From Nephrocerus scutellatus (lineage: Eukaryota > Arthropoda > Insecta > Diptera > Pipunculidae), in contig OX352765.1 in the NCBI GenBank assembly GCA_947095585.1, forward strand, positions 64,047,425 through 64,111,424: a stretch of 64,000 nt of DNA, written 5' to 3'. Below the pieces are notes generated by a model. The model was not told the origin of the DNA. It made no database searches and was given only the letters and a program-made list of their open reading frames with translations. This document shows positions 22,205 to 33,762 of the stretch, piece by piece; the stretch's first letter is position 1; every line of letters begins with the position of its first letter. Position numbers and translations under genes: made by a program.

Positions 22205-22358
22205 TTTTGTAAACTTTTCAGGCCCTGAGAACCGAGTGGTGCCCGTGTAAATTTTTTAAAAATTAGCTCGATTTCCTTCAAATTTTAAACACATAATATG
22301 TTTCTCCTATTAGAGAATTTACATGAAAATTTTTAATTTTTATGGGTTGTTTTTTTTT
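22205..22358 (+). mobile_element. Element X fragment (right end)
   Basis: Keeps AATTAGCTCGATTTCCTTCA, CTATTAGAGAATTTACATG and the TTTTTATGGGTTGTTTTTTT terminus; the left part is missing. Confidence 0.65.
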
Positions 22359-22612
22359 AAAGTCCTAAAACCATTACCGATATAAACATTTTTTTTGACA
22401 AATGCAGTATTAAAGCCTGTTAAATTTTCTACAAATCAAACGTACTTTTGACCTTACATACTGCCATATAACTATAACTCTTGAACGCTTCTAGCTTAAC
22501 GCTTCTTTTTCTATTTTGAAAAAAAAATTAAATTTTTAAGATCAAACAATATACACTTTTTTAAATCCATTACTGATCTAAACGTCGTCAAAGTCAAAAC
22601 CATTTTTATTTT

Positions 22613-23475
22613 TTAAATTCTCTATATTAACTTCACTTGCCCGTGGGTCGTCGGTCGTCTGTCGTGGATTCTTGGGATCAATTTTTAACCCACTTCCCAT
22701 GGCCCGATTTTATTGAAATTTTGCACACATGTGTATTTCCGGAGACAACACTTTCTATTAAATTTTTAGGCCCCTCGGGCTGCGGGGTCGGGGGGCTCCC
22801 AAACAAAAATTTTAAAAAATTTACCCGATTTTCTTTAACACATGTGTATACCCAATAAACAATACTTTTTCGAAAATTTGGTAGTGATCGGGTCCCGGGT
22901 TCGGCCGCAAGGCCATTATACATTTTTTAAATATCTGTACTGGCATCAGATATTCGTCGCCCTTTATGGACTGTGTGCGGTGTGTGCTGCGCAGTCGGCT
23001 GCGCTGCATGGTTTTGGTGGTGGTGGAGAGAGAGAGAGAAATCTTAGCGCACGCACAAATGAACCCAGCAAATGAAACGAGACATACATGTTTTATGCTT
23101 ACTTCAACTTACATTTTTATTTTCTGAATTGTATTTTTATTGATGTCGTTTTTTTTGTTGTCGATATCAACTTACAGATAGAACAACAAGTTTTCACAAT
23201 ATTCTGTCATTTGGCGTTTTCATAAATTAGTTCAGAGCAGTCAAAGAGTTCTCAAGATAAATGTTCGTGTTTCTTATTTGCTCAGAGTATGAGCGTGCTC
23301 TAAGTGCTCAGAATAAAATGATCTGAGCTTTTTCAATTTTAACTTCTGATGTCAAATGTCTGTTTCGATGATTTTCTCCTACAATAAAAAAAAATGGCCC
23401 AGGATCGAGGGGCTCCCATATTAATTTCTGCGATTAGAGAATTTAGATGAAAAATTTTAATTTTTATGGGTTGTT
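22613..23475 (+). mobile_element. Element X, full-length copy
   Basis: Left end TTTAAATTCTCTATATTAAC, then CTTCACTTGCCCGTG, a short GGTCGTC repeat, 100-130-bp internal units containing ACACATGTGT, a GAGAGAGAG run, and the right end GATTAGAGAATTTAGATG ... TTTTTATGGGTTGTTTTTTT. TAAATTCTCTA and TAGAGAATTTA near the two ends form subterminal inverted repeats. There is no coding region. It sits in an A/T run of the foldback arm. Confidence 0.85.
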
Positions 23476-23602
23476 TTTTTTTTTAAATTGTATTTTCAAA
23501 CGCGATCATCTCGAAAAATGCTTACACATTGGGTCAACAGGAGCAGAGCTAAAGGTTAAAGTTTGTAAAACGAATTTTAAGAAAAAAAAAAAAACAAAAA
23601 AG

Positions 23603-24348
23603 GAATGTAAAACTTTACTTAGAAGTAAATTCAATTCAAATGAATAGAAAATAAATAAATAGATGAGGAATATCGTATGAAATATAAATGTGAATGTGCA
23701 ATACTATTGAATAAATTGCTTAAAATGCCCCCCTTCGGCATGAATGGCCTTCGCTCATTTAACAATTTCTCTTTTTAATTTTGTTTGAGGTAGTACACTG
23801 CGTATCTTCTGAGTTGCATGTCCAATCCTTCTTCGTAGTTGTTCTATAGTTTATATTTCTGTAGAATATACTAGCTCTTTCATTCTTCCCCACACAAAAA
23901 AATCTAGAGGAGTTAGATCCGGTTACCTAGGCGGCCAAAGTACCGGACCATTTCTACCAATCCATCGGTTTCGATAATGTTCACTTAAAAATGCAGTAAC
24001 ATTACGTCCGCTGTGGCAAGAAGCACCATCCAGCTGAAACAACATGTTTATTCGAGTCAGTAATGAGACGTTTTCCATCAATTCTGGTAGGTGATTCGTC
24101 AAAAATTAAAATTTTCGAATTTAGCCTTTTGGGTAGTATGTGAGGACCAATGAAATGATCCCCGATTACTCCTGCCCATACATTTATACTGAAACGAGTT
24201 TGCGAAGATGTTACTTTAGCAAAATATGGATTGAATTTAGCCCAATGTTGAAGGTTGTGAAAGTTTGTCAATCCATCCCTCGTAAAAGTAGCTTCATCTT
24301 CTTCTTTTCATTCATTTGAATTGAGTTTACTTGTAAGTAAAGTTTTAG
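23603..24348 (-). pseudogene. rosa-like mariner transposase relic (DD41D type)
   Basis: Inverted termini of about 45 bp at 23603-23650 and 24300-24348 (ACTTTACTT..AAGTAAA, CAATTCAAATGAAT) enclose a minus-strand transposase relic. In order it reads R-F-S-I-N-V-W-A-G-V (first catalytic region), then Q-L-D-G-A-S-C-H, then L-W-P-P-R-stop-P-D-L-T-P-L-D-F-F-V-W-G. The spacing between the aspartate of Q-L-D and that of P-L-D is 41 residues by my count, which is the DD41D signature of the rosa group of mariners known from tephritid flies. The N-terminal helix-turn-helix is deleted, and there are two stops plus frameshifts, so it is dead. Confidence 0.7.
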
Positions 24349-24915
24349 GCTAAACTGCAGTATAACCCGCATTGGATTTGGGGTTCCAGACACCCTTTCC
24401 CTGGAAGCCCTCATTGTACACTCCCTGAAAACCGCATTTTTTCTTCGCGGTCACGCCAATAAAAAAATACCTTCCATTTATTTCCTATATTCCTATATTT
24501 GTAATATAATGAAATATTTATATACCTTCCGTTTCAACTATGCCACGCCCATAAAAACAGTAGGACCGTGTAGAACTAATTTGTACCTTTCATTTTTACC
24601 AATATTTAGGCCCACCCACTTTTAAGCACGCCTCTTTTTTACCTTTTATATAAAAGACAGTTTTTTGACTCTTTCACTGCCGAAGGTGGCTCGATTGGCC
24701 CAATTTTTTTTTACCCCCAACCTCCAAACCTCCTTCAAATCACTTGGGAAAATGGATTTTTCTGAAAAAAACACAAAACTTTGACAGTCCCTCCTACTAC
24801 TAAAACGGGGCGTGGCCGCCGCCTTCTTTTTGTCGCCCCAAAAGGGGCCGGCGGGGGCGTGGAAGTAGGCGTGGCAGGGGGCGTAAATTCGCGGGCTATA
24901 CTGCAGAAAAGCCAA
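24344..24915. mobile_element. Small TIR element, about 570 bp
   Basis: Imperfect inverted termini of about 27 bp lie at 24344-24370 and 24889-24915; their inner 16 bases, CTGCAGTATA(A/G)CCCGC, match with one difference. The foldback arm resumes directly afterwards. The interior has GGGCGTGGC-type repeats and no transposase. Class unknown. Confidence 0.65.
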
Positions 24916-25296
24916 AAATCATCCGAGAGCATTTTTCGAGAAAATACAATAAAAAAAAAAAAAATTTGACTTTTACGACGTTTATATCAGTAATAGTTTC
25001 ATGGATTTAAAAAAATGTATATTGTTTGATTTTAAAAATTTAATTTTCTTTCAAAAAAGACCAACAGTGGCCTGTAGCTATATGGAGTTATATGGAAGTC
25101 ATGTAAGGTCAAAAGTACGTTTGCTTTCATTTTACCAACTTTCAATTTTAACCCTGCTCCTGTTGACCGAATCTTGAAACATTGTGAGGTGGATTTGTAG
25201 AAAATTGAACAGGCTTTCATACCGCATTTGTCAAAAAAAAATTATCCGAGAGCATTTTTTGAAATAATCGCGTTTGAAAATAAAATTAAAAATAAA

Positions 25297-25851
25297 AAAC
25301 AACCCATACAAATTAAAATTTTTCTTGTTAATTCTCTAATTGATACACAAAGTGCAAATGGAGCCCCCTTATCCTGATCACTCCAAAATTTTTACAAAAA
25401 GTGTTTCCATCGGAGATACACATGTCTATAAAATTTAAAGCAAATCGGGCTAATTTTTAAAAATTTTAATGGGGCCTTCCGTTACCGAGGTCCGATCACG
25501 CCAATATTTTTACAAAAAGTGTTGTCTGTTAGATACACTTGCGTATACAATTTTGAGAAAATCAGAAGATCACTACCAAATATTTACAAAAAGTGGTGTC
25601 CATCGGAATTACACATGTGTATAAAATTTGAAGAAAATCGGGTATTTTTTTTTATAAAATTTGTATGGGTGCTCCCCGACCCCGCGGCCTGAGGGGCCTC
25701 AAATTTTAATAGAAAGTGTTGTCCTGGGAGATATACACGTGTGCAATTTCAATAAAATCGGGCTTTAGGAAGTGGGTTAAAAATTGATCACAAGATTTGG
25801 TGTGCCAGCCAGCCAGCCACGGGCAAGTGAAGTTAATATAGAGAATTTAAA
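25297..25851 (-). mobile_element. Element X, diverged copy
   Basis: Reverse orientation: begins ACAACCCATACAAATTAAAA, ends GGGCAAGTGAAGTTAATATA, GAGAATTTAA. It contains four ACACATGTGT-type units, shows more differences than the other copies and lacks the GACC minisatellite. Inserted in an A-rich run of the foldback arm. Confidence 0.8.
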
Positions 25852-25906
25852 AAACAATTTTGTTCCCTGACTTTAACGACGTTTATGGTTTTAAGAATTT
25901 AAAAAA

Positions 25907-26901
25907 AAACAACCCATAAAAATTAAAATTTTTCATCTAAATTCTCTAATCGCAGAAATTGATATGGGAGCCCCTCGATCCTGGGCCATTTTTTTTTATT
26001 GTAGAAGAAAATCATCGAAACAAACATTTGACATCAGATGTTAAAATTGAAAAAGCTCAGATCATTTTATTCTGAGCACTTAGAGCACGCTCATACTCTG
26101 AGCAAATAAGAAACACGAACATTTATCTTGAGAACTCTTTGACTGCTCTGAACTAATTTATGAAAACGCCAAATGACAGAATATTGTGAAAACTTGTTGT
26201 TCTATCTGTAAGTTGATATCGACAACAAAAAAAACGACATCAATAAAAATATATACAATTCAGTATATAATAAAAATGTAAGTTGAAGTAAGCATAAAAC
26301 ATGTATGTCTCGTTTCATTTGCTGGGTTCATTTGTGCGTGCGCTAAGTTTTCTCTCTCTCTCTCCACCACCTCTAAAACCATGCAGCGCAGCCGACTGCG
26401 CAGCACTCACCGCACACAGTCCATAAAGGGCGACGAATATCTGATGCCAGTACAGATATTTAAAAAATGTATAAGGGCCTTGCGGCCGAACCCGGGACCC
26501 GATCACTACCAAATTTTCGAAAAAGTATTGTTTATTGGGTATACACATGTGTGTAAAATTTGAAGAAAATCGGGTAAATTTTTTAAAATTTTTGTTTGGG
26601 AGCCCCCCGACCCCGCAGCCCGAGGGGCCTCAAAATTTAATAGAAAGTGTTGTCTCTGGAAATACGCATGTGTGCAAAATTTCAATAAAATCGGGCCATG
26701 GGAAGTGGGTTAAAAATTGATCGCAAGAATCCACGACAGACGACCGACCGACGACCGACCGACGACCGACCGACGACCGACCGACGACCGACCGACGACC
26801 GACCGACGACCGACCGACGACCGACCGACAACCGACCGACGACCGACCGACGACCGACCGACGACCCACGGGCAAGTGAAGTTAATATAGAGAATTTAAA
26901 A
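25907..26901 (-). mobile_element. Element X, full-length copy
   Basis: Reverse orientation with both termini. Inserted into the A run of AAGAATTTAAAAAA(A)TGTACATTG; the same sequence uninterrupted is at about 13619-13641 and 24998-25025. This copy has the longest GACC minisatellite (26740-26860). Confidence 0.88.
26740..26860. repeat. 11-bp minisatellite inside element X
   Basis: Eleven units of ACGACCGACCG (one unit with A for G). The corresponding place in the other X copies has about six units (36307-36376), three (27430-27467) or two (33576-33600). Confidence 0.92.
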
Positions 26902-27036
26902 AAGTACATTGTATGATCTTAGAAATTTAATTCTTTTCCAAAAAAGATCAGCAGTGACCTTGTGGCTAGAAGTGTTCAAGAGTTACAGGTTGTGAAGTGA
27001 TGTAAAGTACATCTCTTCGCATTAAAACGCTACGTA

Positions 27037-28371
27037 TGTGGCAGCACCGGCGTGCCCCCTGACGGTCGGATCGTCAAGCCAACCGAAATGATACGCCTTC
27101 TCACCACTAGTAAGCATGACAGTCGTCGCATCACCGAAAACAAACGGAAACAAAAACGAACGAGCGCGCTCTTCATCCCACTTGATCAACATTGTCGACA
27201 GTGAAAACATCAGGAAAATTGCGTTACCTATTTTGTTCGGCATTTTTGTTCCCGTTTTTGATTAATTTATTTGATAGTTTGTACTCTTAGTTACTCTTAG
27301 ATTTAAATTGAGAAAATTGTTTCCCAAAAATTATTTAGACAATAATGAAATAAATCGACAACCTAAATCGGATCCTTTGGATTGTCTCATTTTCCTATTT
27401 AAATTCTCTATATTAACTTCACTTGCCCGTGGGTCGTCGGTCGGTCGGTCGTCGGTCGGTCGTCTGTCGTGGATTCTTGCGATCAATTTTTAACCCACTT
27501 CCCATGGCCCGATTTTATTGAAATTTTGCACACATGTGTATTTCCGGAGACAACACTTTCTATTAAATTTTGAGGCCCCTCGGGCTGCGGGGTCGGGGGG
27601 CTCCCAAACAAAAATTTTAAAAAATTTACCCGATTTTCTTCAAATTTTACACACATGTGTATACCCAATAAACAATACTTTTTCGAAAATTTGGTAGTGA
27701 TCGGGTCCCGGGTTCGGCCGCAAGGCCCTTATACATTTTTTAAATATCTGTACTGGCATCAGATATTCGTCGCCCTTTATGGACTGTGTGCGGTGTGTGC
27801 TGCGCAGTCGGCTGCGCTGCATGGTTTTGGTGGTGGTGGAGAGAGAGAGAGAGAGAAATCTTAGCGCACGCACAAATGAACCCAGCAAATGAAACGAGAC
27901 ATACATGTTTTATGCTTACTTCAACTTACATTTTTATTTTATTGATGTCGTTTTTTTTGTTGTCGATATCAACTTACAGATAGAACAACAAGTTTTCACA
28001 ATATTCTGTCATTTGGCGTTTTCATAAATTAGTTCAGAGCAGTCAAAGAGTTCTCAAGATAAATGTTCGTGTTTCTTATTTGCTCAGAGTATGAGCGTGC
28101 TCTAAGTGCTCAGAATAAAATGATCTGAGCTTTTTCAATTTTAACATCTGATGTCAAATGTTTGTTTCGATGATTTTCTCCTACAATAAAAAAAAAATGG
28201 CCCAGGATCGAGGGGCTCCCATATCAATTTCTGCGATTAGAGAATTTAGATGAAAAATTTTAATTTTTATGGGTTGTTTTTTTTTTACTCTTGGACTTGC
28301 TCGAGCGCCTTCGGGCATTATAAAATTGTGGCGCAGTGTTTAATCGACGCCAAAAACACAAAACCTCCACA
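27037..28371 (+). repeat. 5' LTR of CsRn1-like element, split by an X insertion
   Basis: LTR sequence is 27037-27396 and 28279-28371, split by element X. It matches the 3' LTR (33763-34197) with small differences, for example an extra GCAGTGTTTAATCGAC near 28331-28349 that the 3' LTR lacks. PBS TGGTGACCC starts at 28375. Confidence 0.88.
27397..28278 (+). mobile_element. Element X nested in an LTR
   Basis: Full-length copy with both termini. The uninterrupted 3' LTR has CATTTTCC then eight T then ACTCTTGG at 34113-34137, so this copy lies exactly inside a T run and no target duplication other than T can be seen. Confidence 0.92.
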
Positions 28372-29074
28372 AATTGGTGACCCTAACGAAAAAAAAGAAA
28401 CAACACAAGAAACTCGCCAGTCGCGACACATTGTTCGACAAAAAACTACAGCCGCCAATCACACCGGCGACCATTGATGTAGCTACGGCTACATCATCCA
28501 CAATTCGCAGCGGCATCAAAACCAACAACCTTTTTCGCAATTAATTACGGCAGCCGCAACAGTGGTTACGAATCGGATACGACGGATTACATGTTGCACA
28601 TGCAATTCATGCAATATAACCCCACTTACACGTCAGCATGCGGAAGCCCTAAGATTTTTGACTACCCACAGCTGAACGGTGAAACAAAGTTAACACTAAC
28701 ATCTCAGTCGCATACACGCAGAAACTGTAAAAGCAAATTCAATCGTTGCATTACGCTCAATTTCATCATTAAGTCAAAAACTATAAACAAATAGTTCAAT
28801 CGACAGCAACAACAACAACAATTTCCAATCAGTCGCAGCTACAACAACAGCAAATACATTCAGGGCATACAAGCAGCAAGAGCAATCACCCAACAGCAGC
28901 AGCAGCAACATCAACAAAGATTTCCGGATTACAAGCTAAAGCAACAAACAGAGCGAAACATTAGCTCTAAATCAAATTACAATTTGTAAGGTAAGCGATT
29001 TTCCTGTTTTTTTTTATTGCACTGTACCGCGAAAATTTACCTATTCATTCGTTTTTGTTTCCACCGGGTAAAAA
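28372..29074 (+). other. Leader and gag start region of CsRn1-like element
   Basis: From the PBS to the recognised gag frame. It includes CAA/CAG-rich low-complexity sequence (28805-28950), with no good frame. Confidence 0.55.
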
Positions 29075-29752
29075 GTGACAACCATTAAAGTCAAATCTTC
29101 TCTCGATGCAGAAACAATCAAATGCCTGCGCGAATTGATATTAAAACCCGCGGAAACCAATAAATATACTTCGTTAAAAACTGCAATTATCGAAAGGCTT
29201 TGTGACTCGGCTAGGATAAAATTAAATCGTTTACTTTCTGGTCTACAACTCGGCGATAGAAAACCTTCGCAACTACTACGCGAAATGCAGGCACTCTCAG
29301 TAACCCAGATCAATGAGTCGGTTTTACGAAATTTGTGGTTGCAGCGACTGCCCACAAATATCCGAGAAATATCCTGCATGGAAGAAAACGAGTTGACCAA
29401 AGTAGCCGCGTGTGCAGATAAGATTATAGAAATTCACAGCCCTGTAGGCATTTTTAACATTTCCAAACCGGCTCAACCTACAGTAAGTGATTCCAACCAC
29501 TTATTGTTGGCGCGCATTGATGCTTTAACAAAGCGTTTCGATAATTGGTCCAACGAAAGAAAATCTCGAGCCGCGCATCGACTGCAAACTAACGAGAATC
29601 GGCAATGGCGCAGCAAATCTCGATCTGATTCACAGGTCAAAACCTTTCCAAATTGCTGGTACCACTTCAAATTCAGAGCCAATGCTAAAAACTGTTCTAA
29701 GCCGTGCATGTTCGATCAAAATCGAACATCGGCCAGACCGGAAAACCAATAG
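29075..29752 (+). pseudogene. Gag of CsRn1-like element
   Basis: 225 open codons. An alpha-helical capsid-like part includes L-L-S-G-L-Q-L-G-D-R-K-P-S-Q-L-L-R-E-M and the block L-R-N-L-W-L-Q-R-L-P. The C-terminus has C-W-Y-H-x(9)-C-x3-C, the zinc knuckle variant of CsRn1/kabuki-type gags, and ends soon after. The N-terminus is not fixed; the first ATG used is a track start, so true translation may begin upstream. Gag packages the RNA. Confidence 0.7.
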
Positions 29753-30000
29753 GCTCATCACTCTTCGCGGCAAGTGATAGAAGCCACTCAAATTGCCGCC
29801 TAGTTGTATTCGAACTTACCATAAAACAGCAATACCTTATCGACACCGGAGCTGACATCTCAGTCATAACTCCAACGTCAAGGGACAAATACATAAAATC
29901 AAACTTAAAATTATTCGCGGCAAATTCAACATCGATTGAAACATTCGGCACAAAAAACCTTACATTGAATTTAGGTCTAAGGCGTCCATTCGAATGGTAA
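29704..30000 (+). pseudogene. Retropepsin of CsRn1-like pol
   Basis: Overlaps the end of gag by about 50 bp in another frame, a usual pol arrangement. It contains Y-L-I-D-T-G-A-D-I-S-V-I, the aspartic-protease active site, and a flap-like N-S-T-S-I-E-T-F-G-T-K strand. The frame stops at 30000, at the start of the 181-bp duplication. Confidence 0.75.
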
Positions 30001-30340
30001 TTTACGATCGCTAATGTTGACAGATGCACAATCGGAGCCGATTTTCTCCTACATTACGGTCTGTTAGTCGACGTGAAAAATAAGAAATTGATTGACCCAC
30101 TCACGTCAATGTCAAAAAGTGGAACCTCAATTTTCCTACCATCATATCAACTAACAACTAAGGCGTCCATTCGAATGGAAATTTACGATAGCTAATGTTG
30201 ACAGATGCATAATCGGAGCCGATTTTCTCCTACATTACGGTCTGTTAGTCGACGTGAAAAATAAGAAATTGATTGACCCACTGACGTCAATGTCAAAAAG
30301 TGGAACCTCAATTTTCCTACCATCATATCAACTAACAACA
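29979..30340 (+). repeat. 181-bp tandem duplication in pol
   Basis: A unit starting AAGGCGTCCATTCGAATGG at 29979 recurs at 30160, 181 bp later, with a few changes. Because 181 is not a multiple of three it shifts the pol frame between the protease and RT. Confidence 0.85.
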
Positions 30341-31200
30341 ATAAAATTGGATACATGCAATCCACACATACGCAATTTACTGCTAAACTTCAAGCAAATC
30401 ACTCACGAAACGCCGACGCTCAATACGATTAAACATAACGTTGTTCATAAAATCCAAACAGAGGGCCTGCCGTGTTCAGCAAAAGTTCGACGACTCAATA
30501 CAGAAAAAATGAATATAGCTAAAAAAGAAATAGACCTCTGGTTAAAACAAGGCGTATGTCGACTATCCAAGAGCAATTGGGCTAGCCCTCTCCACATCAC
30601 AAAGAAAAAGGACGGTAGCTGGAGGCTCTGCGGAGACTATCGCGGTCTTAACCAAAAAACGAAGCCCGACCGATACCCAATACCGTTCGTAACGGACTTC
30701 AGCCATCAATTGGAGGCCTCGTCCGAGCATATCATCAGATTCCAATCGACGAAGCAGATATCGAAAAAAACGGCCATATGTACCCCGTTCGGTTTGTTTG
30801 AGTTCCCTCGTGTGACATTCGGTCTACGAAATGCGGCTCAAACATTCCAGGGCTAATTCATTCGATTTTGCGTGACGTCAAATTTGCTTTTCCCTATATC
30901 GATGATGTTTTAGTGGCATCGTCCAACATTGACCAGCACATCGAACACCTGAAAATCATAGTTCAGCGATTACAGGACGCAGGTCTGGTGATCAATTTGA
31001 GCAAATGCACATTCGGTGAGAAACAAATTAGCTTCCTAGGATTCGACATTTCAGTCGCTGGTATTAGGCCGGCCCAATCTCGAATCGAAGCAATAGCAAA
31101 TTTCGCTCGTCCAACTACAACTAAAGGCATTCAAAGATTCTTGGGTATGCTAAATTCGCATAAAATCCCATCTTTCTGTCAAACGCGGCTCAACAACAAG
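30254..31200 (+). pseudogene. Reverse transcriptase of CsRn1-like pol
   Basis: The 200-codon frame at 30254-30856 carries W-A-S-P-L-H-I-T-K-K-K-D-G-S-W-R-L-C-G-D-Y and N-Q-K-T-K-P-D-R-Y-P-I-P. Next, where the family has the strand with the first catalytic aspartate, about 8 residues are deleted, followed by a frameshift, so this aspartate is gone. A stop at 30854 and shift lead to the frame at 30868 with F-P-Y-I-D-D-V-L-V-A-S (Y-I-D-D box 30895-30906), the thumb and the connection (R-P-T-T-T-K-G-I-Q-R-F-L-G-M-L-N). Confidence 0.8.
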
Positions 31201-31255
31201 CTAAATTGTACGAATTTCTTAAAGGCCGAAAGAAGAACGACAACAGTAAGGTCAT

Positions 31256-31609
31256 TTGGTGCGATCAGTCGAACCAAGCTTTCGAGCGTTGCAAAAACAA
31301 TTAGCAGAAGTTACTCAGCTATCTCATCCGTTGCCAAATCCAAAAATGGCAATCATGGTTGACGCGTCAAACCAATCAATCGGAGCTGTGGTGCAACAAT
31401 TCACGACAGAAGGTTGGCAACCACTGAGCTTCTTTTCTCGAAAACTCACGGCTACGGAGCAAAGATACAGTACGTACGACAGAGAACTGCTAGCGGCATA
31501 CGCAGCAATTAAACACTTTAAAAATTTCGTTGACGGTCGGGAATTTATTCTTTATACTGATCACAAACCCCTCACGTACGCACTGTATCAAAACTTAGAA
31601 AAAGCTTAA
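31256..31609 (+). pseudogene. RNase H of CsRn1-like pol
   Basis: One frame of 117 codons: M-V-D-A-S-N-Q-S-I-G-A-V-V-Q-Q holds the first aspartate, then S-F-F-S-R-K-L-T-A-T-E-Q-R-Y-S-T-Y-D-R-E-L-L-A with the active-site glutamate, and Y-T-D-H-K-P-L with the next aspartate. It ends at a stop at 31607, inside the family's continuing pol. Confidence 0.8.
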
Positions 31610-31639
31610 CCCCGTCAGCGCGGGCATCTTGATCTGGTT

Positions 31640-33720
31640 GCTCAATATACAACCGACATTCTGCACGTTTCCGGTAAGGATAACGTTGTGGCCGATGCCG
31701 TTTCTCGAATCGATGCACTAACGATCCCGAGTAATATAGATTACTCAATTATGGCGGACGATCAAACCAATGATGGCCAGCACTTTACAAAGACGTAAGA
31801 TTGTGGGCAAAATGTTGCACCAACTGCCAAAAATGCAGTCACAAAACACGTTAAAAGTCCATGTGGTAACTACACTGTTGTCAGTGACCGATTCTCCGAA
31901 ATTCATATCGACATAGTAGGCCCTTTGCAACTATCCGAAAACAATAGTTATTGTTTGACGATCATAGACCGTTTCACGCGATGGCCCGAAGCCGCGCCGA
32001 TGGACAGACATTACGGACAGATGGACGGACATTAAAGCCGAAAAAGTCGCAGACACCCTAATATAAACATGGATCAGCCGTTTCGGCGTACCATCCATCA
32101 TCGTCTCCGACAGAGGAGCTCAGTTCGAATCCGAATTATTCACAAGTCTAGCCAATCTAATCGGATTTCAACGCAGGCGAACCATAGCATATAATCCGGC
32201 ATGCAATGGCATGATCGAACGATGGCACCGCAGCTTGAAAGCTTCAATCATGTGTAGTAACAACCCCCAATGGACCAAATCCTTACCTCTCGTACTACTA
32301 GGCTTGAGAACCGCTTTCAGAAACGATTTCGAAGCTTCCTCAGCCGAGCTCGTATACGGAGAAAAGTTACGCCTTCCAGAGGACATGATTCAACCGTCAT
32401 CATTTTCGACACAAAACCAAGTTATCACTAAAATTAAAAATTATTTCAAGCTGGTACAACCAACCCAGCCATTACGACACGTCAATGGGTCAACAATTTT
32501 CGTCTTAAAAGATTTCAAGACGTGCTCACACGTTCTGGTCCGTACAGATGCAGTGCGCAAGGCGTTGCAACCACCATACCAGGGAACTTACCGGGTAGTG
32601 CGTCGTTCCGAACAGACACTAGGGACGACCGCGACCAGCAGCCCAATGACACACCGACGGTCGAGACCTCTAATAACCTTCATAAACCGTTCGACGAACC
32701 AGTTTCACAGCTAAGCCCAAAAGTGGAAGACTATACAAGTTAAAAAAAAAACAACCCATAAAAATTAAAATTTTTCATCTAAATTCTCTAATCGCAGAAA
32801 TTGATATGGGAGCCCCTCGATCCTGGGCCATTTTTTTTTATTGTAGAAGAAAATCATCGAAACAAACATTTGACATCAGATGTTAAAATTGAAAAAGCTC
32901 AGATCATTTTATTCTGAGCACTTAGAGCACGCTCATACTCTGAGCAAATAAGAAACACGAACATTTATCTTGAGAACTCTTTGACTGCTCTGAACTAATT
33001 TATGAAAACGCCAAATGACAGAATATTGTGAAAACTTGTTGTTCTATCTGTAAGTTGATATCGACAACAAAAAAAACGACATCAATAAAAATACAATTCA
33101 GTATATAATAAAAATGTAAGTTGAAGTAAGCATAAAACATTTATGTCTCGTTTCATTTGCTGGGTTCATTTGTGCGTGCGCTAAGATTTCTCTCTCTCTC
33201 TCCACCACCAACAAAACCATGCAGCGCAGCCGACTGCGCAGCACACACCGCACAAAGTCCATAAAGGGCGACGAACATCTGATGCCAGTACAGATATTTA
33301 AAAAATGTATAAGGGCCTTGCGGCCGAACCCGGGACCCGATCACTACCAAATTTTCGAAAAAGTATTGTTTATTGGGTATACACATGTGTGTAAAATTTG
33401 AAGAAAATCGGGTAAATTTTTTAAAATTTTTGTTTGGGAGCCCCCCGACCCCGCAGCCCGAGGGGCCTCAAAATTTAATAGAAAGTGTTGTCTCCGGAAA
33501 TACGCATGTGTGCAAAATTTCAATAAAATCGGGCCATGGGAAGTGGGTTAAAAATTGATCGCAAGAATCCACGACAGACGACCGACCGACCGACGACCCA
33601 CGGGCAAGTGAAGTTAATATAGAGAATTTAAAAACAGGTAACATTCAACGTAGATAATTCACAGAGATCGCAAACAACATCACGATCAGGGCGCGTTATC
33701 AAACGACTTGCTCGGTTCAT
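31640..33720 (+). pseudogene. Integrase of CsRn1-like pol, interrupted by X
   Basis: Pieces in order are a C-x2-C zinc part near 31815, H-I-D-I-V-G-P-L (first catalytic aspartate region) near 31905, V-S-D-R-G-A-Q-F-E-S near 32105 (second aspartate), and M-I-E-R-W-H-R-S-L-K near 32213 (glutamate). The longest frame is 32211-32714. The C-terminal end of pol, S-R-S-G-R-V-I-K-R-L-A-R-F and then a stop, lies at 33680-33723 after the X insertion (32748-33633), so X broke the gene near its end. Confidence 0.78.
32748..33633 (-). mobile_element. Element X nested in pol
   Basis: Reverse orientation, both termini present, in an A run (AAAAAAAAAC at its left, AATTTAAAAACAGG at its right). Shares with the copy at 35483 the variants CACCACCAACAAAACC and CGCACAAAGTCC, so these two are close relatives. 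Confidence 0.88.
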
Positions 33721-33762
33721 GTAATCGTTCCTAACGTTCACTATGCGCGGTAATCGGGGTAG

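Noticed and set aside
29075..32743. An intact, functional retroviral pol
   Set aside because: The RT lacks the first catalytic aspartate region, a 181-bp duplication shifts the frame, stops separate RT from integrase, and X cuts the C-terminus.
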